Below, piece after piece: positions 1-12,400 of a stretch of 64,000 nt of DNA (positions within the stretch are counted from its first letter, which is position 1; every line of letters starts with the position of its first letter). Origin of the DNA: Apricaphanius iberus (lineage: Eukaryota > Chordata > Actinopteri > Cyprinodontiformes > Aphaniidae). The notes under the pieces were generated by a model. The model searched no databases. It worked only from the letters and a program-made list of their open reading frames with translations, and was not told the origin of the DNA. The translations under genes and the position numbers were made by a program. The stretch lies in contig JAPXFQ010001527.1 of assembly GCA_028564705.1 (NCBI GenBank), forward strand, positions 1-64,000. The letters are read 5' to 3'.

Positions 1-1395
1 GAATTTGTTCATCTGTTTTCTGTAAACTTTATTGTTTTCCAACTTTTGTTTTCTATCAATTTTATTTTGTTTCCCAATTTGTTAATGTTTTCTGAAAAAA
101 AAAATGTTTTTCAATTTGCTAATTTGTTTTGTGAAAAAATATTTTGTTTTTGAATTTGTTCATCTGATTTCTGTAAAATTGTTTGTTTTCCAACTTGTTT
201 TGTTTTCTATCAAATGTTTTTTTTCCAATATGTTAATGTTTTCTAAAAAATAAATGTTTTTGAATTTGTTACTTTGTTTTCTGAAAAAATATTTTGTTTT
301 TGAATTTGTTCATCTGTTTTTTGTAAATTTTATTGTTTTCCAACTTGTTTTGTTTTCTGTAAATTTTATTCTGTTTCCCAATTTGTTAATGTTTTCTGAA
401 AAAAAATTTGTTTTTGAATTTGTTCATCTTTTTTCTGTAAATTTTATTGTTTTCCAACTTTTGGTTTCTATCAAATTAATTTAGTTTTCCAATTTGTTAA
501 TGTTTTCTGAAAATAAGTCTTTTTTCAATTTGTTAATTTATTTTCTGAAATAATATTTTGTTTTTGAATTTGTTCATCTGTTTTCTGTAAAAAATGTTCT
601 TTTCCAACTTGTTTTGTTTTCTGTAAATTTTATTTTATTTCCCAATTTGTTAATGTTTTCTAAAAAATAAATGTTTTTGAATTTGTTAATATTTTTTCTG
701 AAAAAAATATTTTGTTTTTGAATTTGTTCATCTGTTTTCTGTAAAAAAAATTGTTTTCCAACTTGTTTTGTTTTCTATCAATTTTATTTTGTTTTCCAAT
801 TTATTAATGTTTTTTGAACAAAAATGTTTTTGAATTTGTTAATCTGTTTTCTGAAAAAATATTTTGTTTTTTAATTTGTTCATCTGTTTTCTGCAAATTT
901 TATTGTTTTCCAACTTTTGTTTTCTATCAAATTTATTTAGTTTTCCAATTTGTTAATGTTTTGTGAAAAAATATGTTGTTTTTTTAATTAGTTGTTTTCT
1001 GTAAATTTTAATTGTTTCCCAATTTGTTAATGTTTTCTGAAAAAAAATTATTTTTGAATTTGTTAATTTGTTTACAGGAAAAAATATTTACTTTTTGAAT
1101 TTGTCTTTTTTCTTCAAACTTTATTGTTTTCCAACTTGTTTTGTTTTCTTTCAATTTTATTTTATTTTCCAATTTGTTAATGTTTTCTGAAAAAATATTT
1201 TGTTTTTTAATTAGTTGTTTTCTGTACATTTTATTTTGTTTCCCAATTTGTTAATGTTTTCTGAAAAAAATTATTTTGTTTTTGAATTTGTTTTCTGAAA
1301 ATTATATTTCGTTTCCCTTTTTTTTAAAATGTCTTTCCTGAAAATGTTATTTTGTTTTCCAATTAGTTAATTTTGAAAATGTAATTGTGGTTTGC
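1..1395. repeat. AT-rich tandem repeat, ~150-bp period, cut by left window edge
   Basis: A degenerate tandem array of T-rich sequence. The block 'gaatttgttcatctg' recurs near 1, 153, 303, 416, 567 and 720, and again near 871 with one change, so the usual period is about 150 bp with one shortened unit of about 113 bp. Each unit is built from related sub-blocks ending in short runs such as 'ttttctgaaaaaa' and 'ttttccaacttg'. The array starts before the window. Open frames inside it (for example 254-484) are low-complexity and not convincing genes. Confidence 0.85.
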
Positions 1396-2062
1396 ACTTC
1401 TCAGCCACCGTACTTGCCTTGATAATTATATATGGCTGCCATCGTTTTAGGCTGAAAATCGACACCCTGCATCATCAGGTGATGATGACTTGACTAATCC
1501 TATGGGACTTGGACTCGAAAAAACGCTTAAGACTTGAGTGTAAACTTGGGACTCGAGAGATGGTGGCTTGACTACAACACTGGATGTGACAGTTTTCAGT
1601 CGCTAGCTGACAACCCTTAGCAAAAAGTAGCATACGTGAAGTTAATTTAATCAAGTATTCTTCTTTAAGCTAAACTGAAGTATACTTTACATTTTACGTA
1701 CTACATTATTGCAATAGGTATGTAGTTGTAGTTCACATTTTAGTTTTTAGAAGTAAAGTAAAAGTCCATAAACTTCAAATTGTTCCAATTTAGTCCAAAG
1801 TATTCTTGATAAAGTTAACTTCAAGCATATTCTTTTTGCTAAGGGAAGGTAGAGGCAGCCTGAACAATGTGACATATACTGGGGATACGCAGGAATGTCT
1901 CCCATTCAGACAAAATCAGTGGCCAACAATTACCACAAGCTTTCATGGTAGAATGTTTCTTGACATTATGGTGCGTCTTCCAGATAGATTCTTCCATCAT
2001 GGAGAAGCAGGGAAAACCCAAGGTCTTCGCATCTTGAACACATTAGGGAATAAATCTCTGAG
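1396..2062. other. Intergenic stretch, no gene seen
   Basis: About 670 bp with no convincing coding region. Positions 1480-1590 carry text such as 'gggacttggactcgaaaa' and 'gggactcgagagatgg'. It resembles, on the opposite strand, the unit of the tandem array at 15.5-16.8 kb, so it may be a fragment of the same interspersed family. That link is an inference from short shared words. Confidence 0.5.
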
Positions 2063-3982
2063 TAGGGGTGTCACAATATTGATTTTTTTTAAATTAAAAT
2101 CGATCGGAATTACGTCACGACCTTGCACTTCGAAATCTTAAAGCCGATTGCAATCACGTCCTCCCATGTTCACATACTGTAGCGTCACTAGCGTCCCACT
2201 CGGACTCCATAGCAGCAGTTAGCTGCCAACCGTCTATTTACTCAGATTTCCTCATCACAAGGAACCACACATTGCGTTTTTCCTTACAAGTAACTCTCAC
2301 CAGTTCTTATACAACTCACAAAAACACCTGGTGAGATTATTAACCGCTATATCGCAATAAGAGCATCCCCGTGAGCAGAGCACATTAGCTGATGCTAGCA
2401 AGTAGCTATTAGCTAAGCTACAGTTAAACCACGGCTAGGAAGAAAGCATCAGGAGGACCGGAGCTAAAGCCGCTCCTTCTACTCTCAAATCACCAGAGAG
2501 GAAATGTTGAGTTCCCCGTGAGTTAAGTCACATTTTTGTTGTAGACAAGACTACTATTAACTTTATGGCAACGGTTTTGACATGAACCAGTAGTAACCAG
2601 GCCGAAAAGCAGCGCACATTTCAGTCCCTCATTTCGGTTCTTTTTTTCCGGAGATGTCGAGCAATGTGGATTCTGGGCGTCCCATCAGCCAAGAGCAATT
2701 CTCTATATCACTAGAAAAGGTTAATATGGCTATCTCTTTGCAAAAAGAAACTGCTAAACGTTAGGGCTGTCAAAATTATGGCACCGATGTGGGTCGATTA
2801 ATTCCTAGAATTAACTCTTTTTCTACCCGATTAAAGGATAACACCATCATTTGTTATAATTCATCCCGAAACATATTAGTTCTCCTTCCTAACCAGCCAA
2901 ACTGAACTGTTGTGCGGCAGCGTTTGTGATTCTAAATGACATGTGAGTTTATTAATGGCGTTTTGGCTTTGTGTTGTGCAGTCCGTGGGAATTATCCGTC
3001 CACTTCGGATGTCAGCTCGCTCTGTGCGTATTTATGTTGTTTTATGCATGCTGGCTCACCGTACAGCTTCAGTGGATTTCGTAGTGCGTTAAAAATACGG
3101 AATTATTCCGGTAAAGTGATGTTTTCTGACTTAAATCAGCGCCAACTATTAGTCGAAGTATCTGCACACGTCGTCACGGTAAGAATTTCCTGTTGTGATG
3201 AACCTGAGTTTTATCTTCTGAGTGTAAATGGTAAATTGATTACTAAGTCTATATTATTTATGTGATATTTAATACAGACTGATGATATCCAAATGTTAAG
3301 TTATTCATTTATTCTGGTTAGTTCTACCTCTATTTGTTATTTTTTATCTGACACCACACATACATTGTGAATGTGGATTGTGGAGTTCAAAGCAAAAATT
3401 TTATTGATTTCTCCTATACTTCATTAAAAAAAAGCAACTGCATCTAGATTTTTCCTTTATTTTAACTGAAAATTTTATTTTTTTTTTGGTCATATTTAGG
3501 AATGGTGATTAATTCATTTACCCCGTGATTAATTAGATCAAAATTTTATATAGTTTATTAGGTTTAACAGCCCTACAAAAAAAAAAAAAAAGGGGTTTTT
3601 TGGATGAAGTTTGTATGTTTTCCATTCTTTAAGCACCGGCACCGTTTCAAAAGTACCGGTTTTGCATCGGTATCGGATAAAACCTCAACGATACCCATCC
3701 CTATTTATAAGTGTAACAATTTCTTGTAAATACAATAGTATTTTTTAAAATCTTATCATTGATACCAAATGTTATACATTACACAAGAATGACGGAAATT
3801 GCATCACACACGTCTTTTGAAATAAGATTTACAGTACAAAATGTAATGAATAAAACTAATGATCATAGACTAAACTAGTCTAAAAATGGCAAAGGGCTGT
3901 ACTGTAAGAAGATATGGAGAATCGCATCGTGACCCTAAAATTGAAAATCGAATCGAAGATTTGGAGAATTGTGACACCCCTA
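2063..3982. mobile_element. hAT-like non-autonomous element, outer element of a nest
   Basis: The left end 'taggggtgtcacaat' (from 2063) is matched in inverted orientation by 'attgtgacacccctac' (to 3982-3983), giving short terminal inverted repeats of hAT type. The flanking 8-mers, tctctgag and cttctgac, share the central TCTGA, consistent with a decayed 8-bp target duplication. No transposase frame is visible inside. A second element (2761-3576) is inserted within it, and text at 3640-3705 ('gtaccggttttgcatcgg', 'gatacccatccc') looks like the end of a third. Confidence 0.6.
2761..3576. mobile_element. hAT-like MITE nested in the 2063-3982 element
   Basis: It begins with 'ttagggctgtcaaaatta' and ends with 'taggtttaacagccctac', an imperfect inverted pair with the core AGGGCTGT(C/T)AAA. 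The last ~150 bp (for example 'gtgattaattagatca') recur at 33890-34030, where they are again followed by the same 'aaaagtaccggt' sequence, so this nest is an older composite repeat with several genomic copies. No coding capacity was seen. Confidence 0.55.
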
Positions 3983-5564
3983 CTTCTGACATATTCCTTC
4001 TCATTATTTTTTCTTGTATTAAACAGAAATAAATGTGTTATTTCTAACAGACCTAAACGAGGAGAAGTTTGATCCAGTTTAACTTCAGACAGAGAGAAAG
4101 AGATCTCAATTTAACCGTAAGCAAGAGAAACAAAGAGGACAAACTCATCGATTTTTGTTTTCTCCAGTTTTATGTGACTTTCATGTTGGCGTCGTCACAC
4201 GGATAAAAACTTTGTACGGACACGATCAGCGTCTCATTCAGACGTCCACAGAGACAGAAATGGTTTCTATATACATCAGATCCAATAAATATGATGAGGA
4301 GGAGGGGTTACAGTGGTCGACTGGGTGAGGAAGAGGGGAGGGGTCAACAGAGCTCACATGCTCAGGCCCGCCCACGTGCCTCTGAGCCAAAACATGATGT
4401 TTGAGTGATGGATAAGGATGAATTAAAGGAAAATGTTCAATGGATTTGGAATAAAATCACAAAAAGGCACAAAATAAAATAAAAAAAACAGGAAGTTAGA
4501 TCGGAAGCAGCTAACGGAGGAAAACATAATTTTTCCTCATTAAATATAATAAATTCACATATTTTTAATTGTATTTATTCATGTTCTAGTAAAATCATTA
4601 ACTAATTTATTCCCTGCAGCCCAGAGTTAAAACGTTATCCGTATCATTTTCATTTAATTATTTATTTCATTTTCTATGGCTTCCCTCAGGGTCGTAAATA
4701 TACATACACCCCTGGTGATACTTGGTGAAATGGTCTACGTGTTTTCTGGCTGATATTCGCTCTTCCTGGCAGCTTCCAGCATCTCTCCGATGAAACCGAT
4801 CGGCGTGGAGAAACAACCGAAGAACGCCGCTGCCCTCGCGGACGACCAGACGTCTCGTGGAGGAACGCTGGACCTGATGGCGAGCCCGGTGGGGGAAGAA
4901 TCATGCTGAGGGTCTAATAATTTAGGTAGACCACTTCCCATCAATTCAGCTCCAAACTGAAACCATTAACCTCCAAAAAAAACATCCAGTCTGGTTCTAG
5001 AACCGTAGATCCGACCAGAACCAGAGTGAATTTATAAACTCGACCCCGTTCAGTGAAATCATCACAAACCCAAATTATTATGGGATTCACTCCTGAGATG
5101 AGGGGATTTAAACCCGCAACCAGAAGTTTAAAACTCTTTGGTTGTTTTTTTTTTTGTTTTTTTTTTCGTTAGCGAGATGCTGAACAATAAAGTTTCTGCT
5201 GTACACGAACGATAAATGAGGTTCACAGTGTTGCTATAGCAACACGAAACAAGACCCTAAATGTTTTTTTGTATTTTTTCCTTGTTTTTCTTTAATTTGT
5301 CCCTTGAAATGATGGAAGTCGCGTCCCGAAGCTTTCCGCTCGTCGTCGTTGGTCCACCGATCCGGGCTTTCAGGGGAACCAGAACGACCCGTAGCCGTTT
5401 CCACCGGTTCAACGAGATGAGTAGAAAAAAAAAAACCAAAGGTGCTTCTGTGTGAATATTGTGTTGACTATATTGTTCTGTCCGGACATTAACAGACTAA
5501 ACTTGAGGGTAGCAGCGAGGAGTTGTCGGGATTATTTGGCGTCGTTGGATGTTCTTCCGGTTCT
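3983..5564 (-). other. plekhg3: Probable plekhg3 3' UTR and downstream flank
   Basis: There is no convincing protein-coding frame here. The stretch lies directly 3' of the plekhg3 stop codon on the minus strand and should hold its 3' UTR. Short frames at 4686-4944 and 5257-5455 have no recognisable domains and no supporting splice structure. The exact transcript end cannot be fixed from sequence alone. Confidence 0.5.
4574..4666 (-). terminator. plekhg3: Cluster of candidate poly(A) signals for plekhg3
   Basis: Three AATAAA hexamers on the minus strand (TTTATT on plus) lie at 4574-4579, 4606-4611 and 4661-4666, about 0.9-1.0 kb downstream of the stop codon. They are the first such hexamers I saw below the stop in the gene's orientation. 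The surroundings are AT-rich, so chance occurrence is possible, and no cleavage site is demonstrable. Confidence 0.35.
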
Positions 5565-6406
5565 TCAGCTGTGGCTCTGGAACTTTTCTCTCAGGTTTTT
5601 CACGATGCTCTTCTGAGCGCCCTCCGCCTTCTGCCCGGAGTCGGATCTCGTCCTCTGGGGGTCGTTCTGTTCCGGAGACGCGGCTGGCGTCCAGATGGAC
5701 TCGGGAGGCTTCGACTGTTCGCCTTTACCCTTCGCTTCCTCCCGCTGCCTGTAGTCGTCGGACTCCTGGTAGACCCGGCAGCGGTCGATGACGGCCATGA
5801 TGGAGATCTTCTCCCTGCTGGTCGGAGAGCGGATCTGGACGTATCCGCAGTCGTCTTCCTCTTTGGATTCCTTGGCTGTTCTCTCCGGTTCTGGAAGCTT
5901 CTCCATGATTATGATCTTGTGTTCTGGGTCGTCGGTGAGCGGCGCCTCGGCTGCGACGTAGTAGCCGGCCTCCGCCTCACGGCAGCTGCCGGCCCGCTTC
6001 TGGAGCCTCTGCAGGTCACTCCTTTGGTCCAAACTCAAACGAGGATCCAGAGAATTGGCCCTCTGAAGTCGTTTGGCGCGTTCGTCCTGGCCGGCGAACC
6101 TACCGCCTCGTTGCTTGCGTGAAGAGACTCGGTCGGAGTCGAGTCGGTTGGGCGAGCCGCTGGAATGCCTCCTTAGACCCCCCACGGACACGTGGTCCAG
6201 GATGGTGGAGCTGCGGCTCATCCGACCCTTCTGGGATCGGCCGCCGTTGGAGTATCTGGAGCGAAGCTCCCGGACGTCGGGCCAGCTGAAGCCCTCGATG
6301 GGGGAAGGAGGGCTGAGGGGGCCGTGGGAGGACGGCTGGCCTGGGGAGACGCCTCTGGACTGGACCGGGTCCACCGGGATCGGCGGCAGAGTCAGGTTGG
6401 CTTTAC
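5565..6406 (-). CDS. plekhg3: plekhg3 exon 19: C-terminal exon and stop codon
   Basis: Acceptor cccttctctgcag|GT; the frame runs to TGA at 5567-5565. It encodes residues 1100-1379: [13 protein letters not shown], the conserved [13 protein letters not shown] (starting near 1139), a basic Ser-rich stretch ([15 protein letters not shown]), [14 protein letters not shown] (human has a VIVMEKG equivalent), and the terminal [10 protein letters not shown], matching human RNLREKFQ. An overlapping plus-strand frame at 5523-6122 is a shadow. Confidence 0.95.
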
Positions 6407-9400
6407 CTGCAGAGAAGGGATCAAGACCAGCGTTTAAAGCAATCCTAGATGCACTTAATAAAACCAGGAACATACTGGGTTTTTAAGCTCGTGTAGCATA
6501 GCGTTGACACAAGCACTACTGGAGAGCTCCACCAGGGGGCAGAGTACAGAACTCGGACCGGATAGAGTTCCGGATTTGTAGGGTAAAAACAAAACAAACA
6601 TGGCGACCACAGAGGAGATAATCAGCTTGTTAATTTTCAGACAGTACGACAGAAAAAACTAGGGATGCGCACGCATCCTGGCAACGCCGTTGTCACGCTA
6701 CGCTAAGGGGTTAACAAAAATCTGGAAAACTACATTAGAAAACTAAGCTTAAGTAACGGCAACAGACTCCCGGTTCCCTGCAGCATTAAAGGCACAGTGT
6801 GTGATATTCGGCCAGTAGGGGGCAGTACATACCTAAATTATCACAATCATGCGGTATCTGTGTCTTCGAGTAAGACACTCAACAACGGAGGTCCAACTAG
6901 TGCTGTTTTCAAACGCTCAATTCCCTGAGAATGATTTATTTGCAGCAACATCTGGAGCACATCAGTCTCTCTTTCATCGCTTGGAACTAGTGAAGACTTA
7001 AAAATGTATTTATGGAGAAACTTTTTGGCATTTTGAGGGGAAATCAATGTTTTAATAGCGGGCGTGTTCCATGCGCTTTGTCCATCCGGGTTCTTGTAGA
7101 AGTAAAGACGTCATCTAATATGGCTTTCCCCTGAAAAGAGGACCCGCGCCTATGTATTTCAAAACGATTTTTAAAGTCATATTTTACAATATCTCCAATA
7201 TTTTGCAATTAATGTGCTTTACGTAATTATTATTACATAATATTTTAATGGCTATTTTCAAAGATGTAATGCAAAAAACTACTGTGTCAATTTAAAGACC
7301 GGGTGGAAGATTTTCTAAATATCCAGTGGCCAAATATAAATTAACATATTTAGTGGAGAAGCTGAGTGTAAAACCGAGTTTAGCTACAAGCAAACAAATC
7401 CCTAGATTAGTACAATTATTCAGTTTCTGGCAATGTACAGAATCTAAAAAAATATGGCGAACACGGCAAATTGAAGTTGCGTAAAATAAATAATAACGGC
7501 AATTTAGAAAAAATTTGCCTTTTTCGATAAAACGTTTTTGCGCTTGGATGAGGTGTTTTTTTTCAAGCATATCGAAATTCATATATCTCGCAAAACGGCG
7601 AATTGAAACACGAGTCAAGTGATGAATAACAGGATGTTACAACGAGCGAAAAAAGACGTCGACATTGATGACGTCGGGAGTGGTAGTGGGAGGGGAAAGA
7701 TGGCGCCGCGTGTTTGAGTTCACGAAGATAAAGAGTTTTTTTTTGCATTTGGTGCGTAATAAAGGCATAACTAATATGTTAGATTCAAAACAGCGAAAAA
7801 ACACCAAGACTTGAACCTGCGATGAAGGAAGCGGAGTTCCACAAGCCATGGCAAATCTTACGCTCAAATGGAAAACACGTACCTGCCAAGGGCATCAGTT
7901 TCTTTTTAAAATTGCCAGGGACATAATTATACACTTGAATGCGGTTTTAGGATTGCTGGGGACAGTTATAAAATCTTTGATTAGCCTCTAAGTATTCATC
8001 TGTTTCATTACAATATGCTCTGCAGCGTATAAACGTGGTGAAAATAACATTTTTATTAAATCAAAACAAGTTAAAAAGCCAAAGGTTTAACTGTTTTTTA
8101 GACATCACCAACAAGGTTGTTGGACGGGAAGAATTAGGTATTCTAATAAGATTCTCCTCTAGCTTCCTAAAAGTTAAATAAGTATCGTGCAAGCATAAAA
8201 TTATATTCTTTTGGGAAAAAGAATAGTGAATAACAATTAATAGACATTGCTTTAAAACAAACCAGCTAACTAATTTTAACAAATGATTAAATTATTTAAA
8301 TTTTCAAACACTTCTTTTTATCATAAGTAAGTTTGCAAGAAATAGAAACAAATCAAGAGACCTGAGTAACATCAGTAAATATAACATAAAGTAATATTAA
8401 CCATTGTATTATATGTATATTTTAATCATGTTAGTAATTTAAATTAAAGGCTTATTTTTATGCTTTTTAATCTTTTAAAAATTTTATGAAACTTTATATT
8501 AATGGCTGAAACCCTTGGTTTAGTTTGTCAATAAAGTTTATTCAAATTCACTTCAGCTCTTCTGCTGTAGGCTAAAGCTAAAGCTAACTAGCTACTCACC
8601 AGTGTTGATGGGCTCCAACACAGCAGCTCAGTCACTGAGAGTTGAAGCCAGCAGGTCTATCCAACCCCTGTTGTGTTTTTTAAAGCGTTTTTTTCGCTTC
8701 TGAGGACCGGGAGCAGAACCGAGGGGACATTTTAACAGCCACAGATGTTAGCAACGTGACGCGACCTGGGTACGTTTCCTGTGTCTTTCTGTAAGAGATT
8801 CGTAGCGAGCTGGGAGAGGGGAGTCCAGCTTAAAACAGCTGATCTTAGTTTTATATTTCGTTCATTATCGCTACGTTTAGTGTTTTAGTGCGTGGAGGAT
8901 CGGGACACAATCTTTGCCGGAGTCTCTGAAACATTTTTCCGGAACAACGTCCTCCACTGCTGCTTTGTTGTGACGTCTGAGCGCAGCGAAGTTACGGTGA
9001 TGGTTCGCTTAGGGAGTATTAAAAAAACTCTGTTTCAGCTTAAATTATTTCATCCTTTTTGTGGTTTGAAAGGATAGAGGCTGGCTGACGGAGCTGCGTG
9101 GGTCATTGTTAATGATTAGTTTGGAGTAAGTAATGATTGTTGTATTAAGCTGCCTGATAGGATATAATGAAGAAATGAGGGAAAACTTTGTTTTTCTATC
9201 GAACTTTTTTAATCGACCCCTTTTTCTTTTCCAATCGCACCGCACGTCTATCGATCGATATATACTGCTATCGAATTATCGTCCAGCCCTAATATACAGC
9301 CAGTCAAATAGCGTTCTACACTCCCCTAGGGGTCACTTGCATATTGCCGCGTGCGTTAATTTCAGAAACGACGCTTCAAACAAAGCCAACCTACGCGAGG

Positions 9401-12400
9401 TAGCCATGATAAACACTCATACGCGGAGTTAAAAACCAGTATATTCCCAGCCTAAGAATGTAACTAATTAATTTCGTGACAATCACATAGAAATATTCCC
9501 ATAAATTAGGCCAGCTTCTTTAGCCACGCCTCAAAACGGGAAAGGCAGGATAACAGACGCTTGTTGCTCTTCAGGTGTCAGTAAATACCTACAGGACGTT
9601 TCCTGGCCTAAAGTCGTACAGTAACATGCTGGACCAGAACCGGAGTTTATCGTCCATCAACCAGGGAGGTATGGAGAAAAAACAGACTCAAAACATCTGC
9701 GTGTGCGTAGTACCTGATTTCTAACTTGTGTCAGCCTGTTTGTGTGTAGCTCTGGGTACTTGTACGTGTAAAACAATATTTGCAATTTGTAAAATACATT
9801 TTGTGAGTAACTTCAGGTACTTGCAACCGTGTCTTCAAATGTACACACAAATATCAAGAATTTATGAGTGCAAAATACATTTACGCACAAACTTCTCCAC
9901 GTTTGCGCATACGTGATGCGTTTAAAAGCTGGGTCATGTGAGTTTTTTCATTGCTGTCCTACTAAATCTACTGTTGCTGAAGTGAGAAAGACATTCGTCT
10001 GTGAAAGAAAAGAAGGAATATCTCATCACCCATTAGTTCTAACATATAGACCGAAACCTACTTTACAAAATCAGAAGAATTTTTAAATATACTTTTATGC
10101 GTTGAACTTTGTACCATCAGGAAATTTAAGTCAGTATGTTTTGTTTTCTTGAATAAATGCTTTTACAAGTTAATCTTAATTTGCTATAGTTTAAATCCAA
10201 TCTATTAGTTTGTAAATTATTGTTCCGAAATTTAAACTGAGTTTTCTATTTTGAAAATGAAATAGCTTACTTTGAAACTATGCACGAATGGGTTTTTTAT
10301 GTAACTGAAACTGAATTTGTATTATTCATTTATTATTCCATTTGATTTATTCAAATCAATTTCATTTACAGTAATGTTTTTTAGTTTTAGTCATTTATTC
10401 AGTTAAGTTTTGATATTTGTTTTGTTCTTTAGTTTTTCATACTTAGTTTTTAGTTAAGAATGAAAAAGGGGGATGACAGATTTTTAGATTTTTAGTTTTT
10501 TGTCTTGATTTTTAACATGTCTAATCATTAGAATTGTTACTGAATACAATATTTTTCCCTGTTTTTATATTATGGTTGATTACTACTGATTTGTCCTTTT
10601 TGTATAACCTCTTAAAGGGTCACTGTGGTGCTGAGCAAAGAGTGACTGATCCTGATTTTGAGGTTCACGCTGTGGATGCCTGACTCATTTAAGGGAAGAG
10701 TACATGTTTCAATTTATATTTAGAATTGTTTTGATTTTTGTTGTTAACTGGATTGATACTGCCTAACATTGTGCCCCTTTTCTTTGTTTTGCAGTTACGT
10801 TTAGGCATCCTGACTAATGAGGAACCAAACAGGAGTGCCACCTTGGGGCGACGGGCCGTCTCATTCCTTTACCCGCCTGTCGTGAGCAAGGACAACACGA
10901 CCATAGGAGGTTGCTTATCTTACGCCCTAGCGGGATTTTTGTATGGGATGCTGTTATGAAGTTCAGATAATGTCATTAAAATGGATGCTTAGATTAGATA
11001 ATTTTGTTAGATATGATTCAATGTGACATGTAATATTTGAAATTATTTGAACCACTTTTATTGTCTTTCTTTTTGAATGCTGCCCGTGTCTTAGGTTAGT
11101 AATTGTTATTGTTGATTGTTAATTTTTCTTAGTGTTTTGATTTATCTTTGAGATTAGATAAATGGGTAGGAGACTGTGATCGAAAAATTTATTATTATGA
11201 TTAATCTCTAGTATTATTAAAACTGAGAGCAGAGGAGCCAGACAACAGGTGTTGAGTTCGAGGTTAGAGAAGACATCACTGCCTGAGAAAATATTGATTC
11301 TTCTTACAAACCTAGTTTTGAGAGTTTCTCTTATTGTGTTACATATAACCCAAGCTATTGCCATTGTTTTGTATATGTCAAAAGTCACTTATTCACAGCT
11401 AAAGAGCCAGATGTCTTCATCCAGAGATATCCCCACCCTGAGGTTAATAGTTGTGTCTTCAAAGTTATAGAGGCAAGGTTGCTGAACTTTATAAAGACTT
11501 ATTTTCATTTGAGCTTGGGAGGGTAGTTGGGACGTAGGGGGCTAGTTAGGAGGGAGGAGGTAGGAGTAGGAGGGGGGCAGCATTCAGCATTCACTGTGAT
11601 CTGTGCTGTTCTCCTGTATGATCAATTCAACTTTTATTAAAACCTCCAAACGCTTAAAGGAATCTCTCTCATCTTTATTAAGAGTCTTAAATGCCATTAC
11701 AGTAGCGTAAAGAATTTCTCATGCAGCCCTAAATGCACTACCGGTGTAGATGTCAGCAGCCTCGACTCAGAAACGGGAAGCAGGCGAACAACTGACCATC
11801 TGCGACCGTGAGACAGAAAAATTATGTTGTGATGAACACAGTTGTGTTTATTTTTAGTCCTGAATGTATTCTGATGACTTAACAGATTTTTTTCTTCATG
11901 ATTCTGTTTAAACAACATAAAACTGGCATAATAAGTAGCACAAGTGGAAAGTAATAAGAAAACTGTTGATCCAGCATTCTACCAGCATTTAAACACATCA
12001 TTCATGCACAAATCTAGAGAGCTCTTATCTGTGTGTAAATGTGGTTTTGTCTCTGTGTATCAGCCGGGTGGCGTATACATGTTTAATCATTCGTACGGAC
12101 AGGAACCGTTTTGAATTCATTGTTAGTTTTTTACTGTAACTTGAAATTGTGCTCGTGCACCTTCTACTTGTAATGTCTTGATATCTGTGTGTACCTTTGA
12201 ACACGCCATCGCAAGTATCCGAAGATGAGCAAAAAATGTATTTTATGAGTTACAAATCAGGTTTTACACTCACAAGTACCATGAGTTACAACACAAATAT
12301 GTTAAGAATTCAGCGACGTGCGTCAGATCTTCAGCCGATGGACGTCAGAACGACTGGATATCTGCAGGACACTCTGAGTCGCATTCTACTATTAGGGTAG

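Noticed and set aside
2936..3265. 109-residue plus-strand frame
   Set aside because: It lies within the nested hAT-like element and shows no transposase or other motif.
5523..6486. Plus-strand frames of 199 and 137 residues
   Set aside because: They are antisense shadows of plekhg3 exon 19, whose minus-strand frame has family motifs and a clean acceptor.
9133..9432. 99-residue plus-strand frame
   Set aside because: It overlaps a MITE terminus and has no recognisable domain.
10738..10959. Possible exon (73 residues, preceded by tttgttttgcag)
   Set aside because: The acceptor-like site looks good, but the peptide has no family I recognise and it lies in intron 18 near retroelement debris. 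Kept only as an open question.
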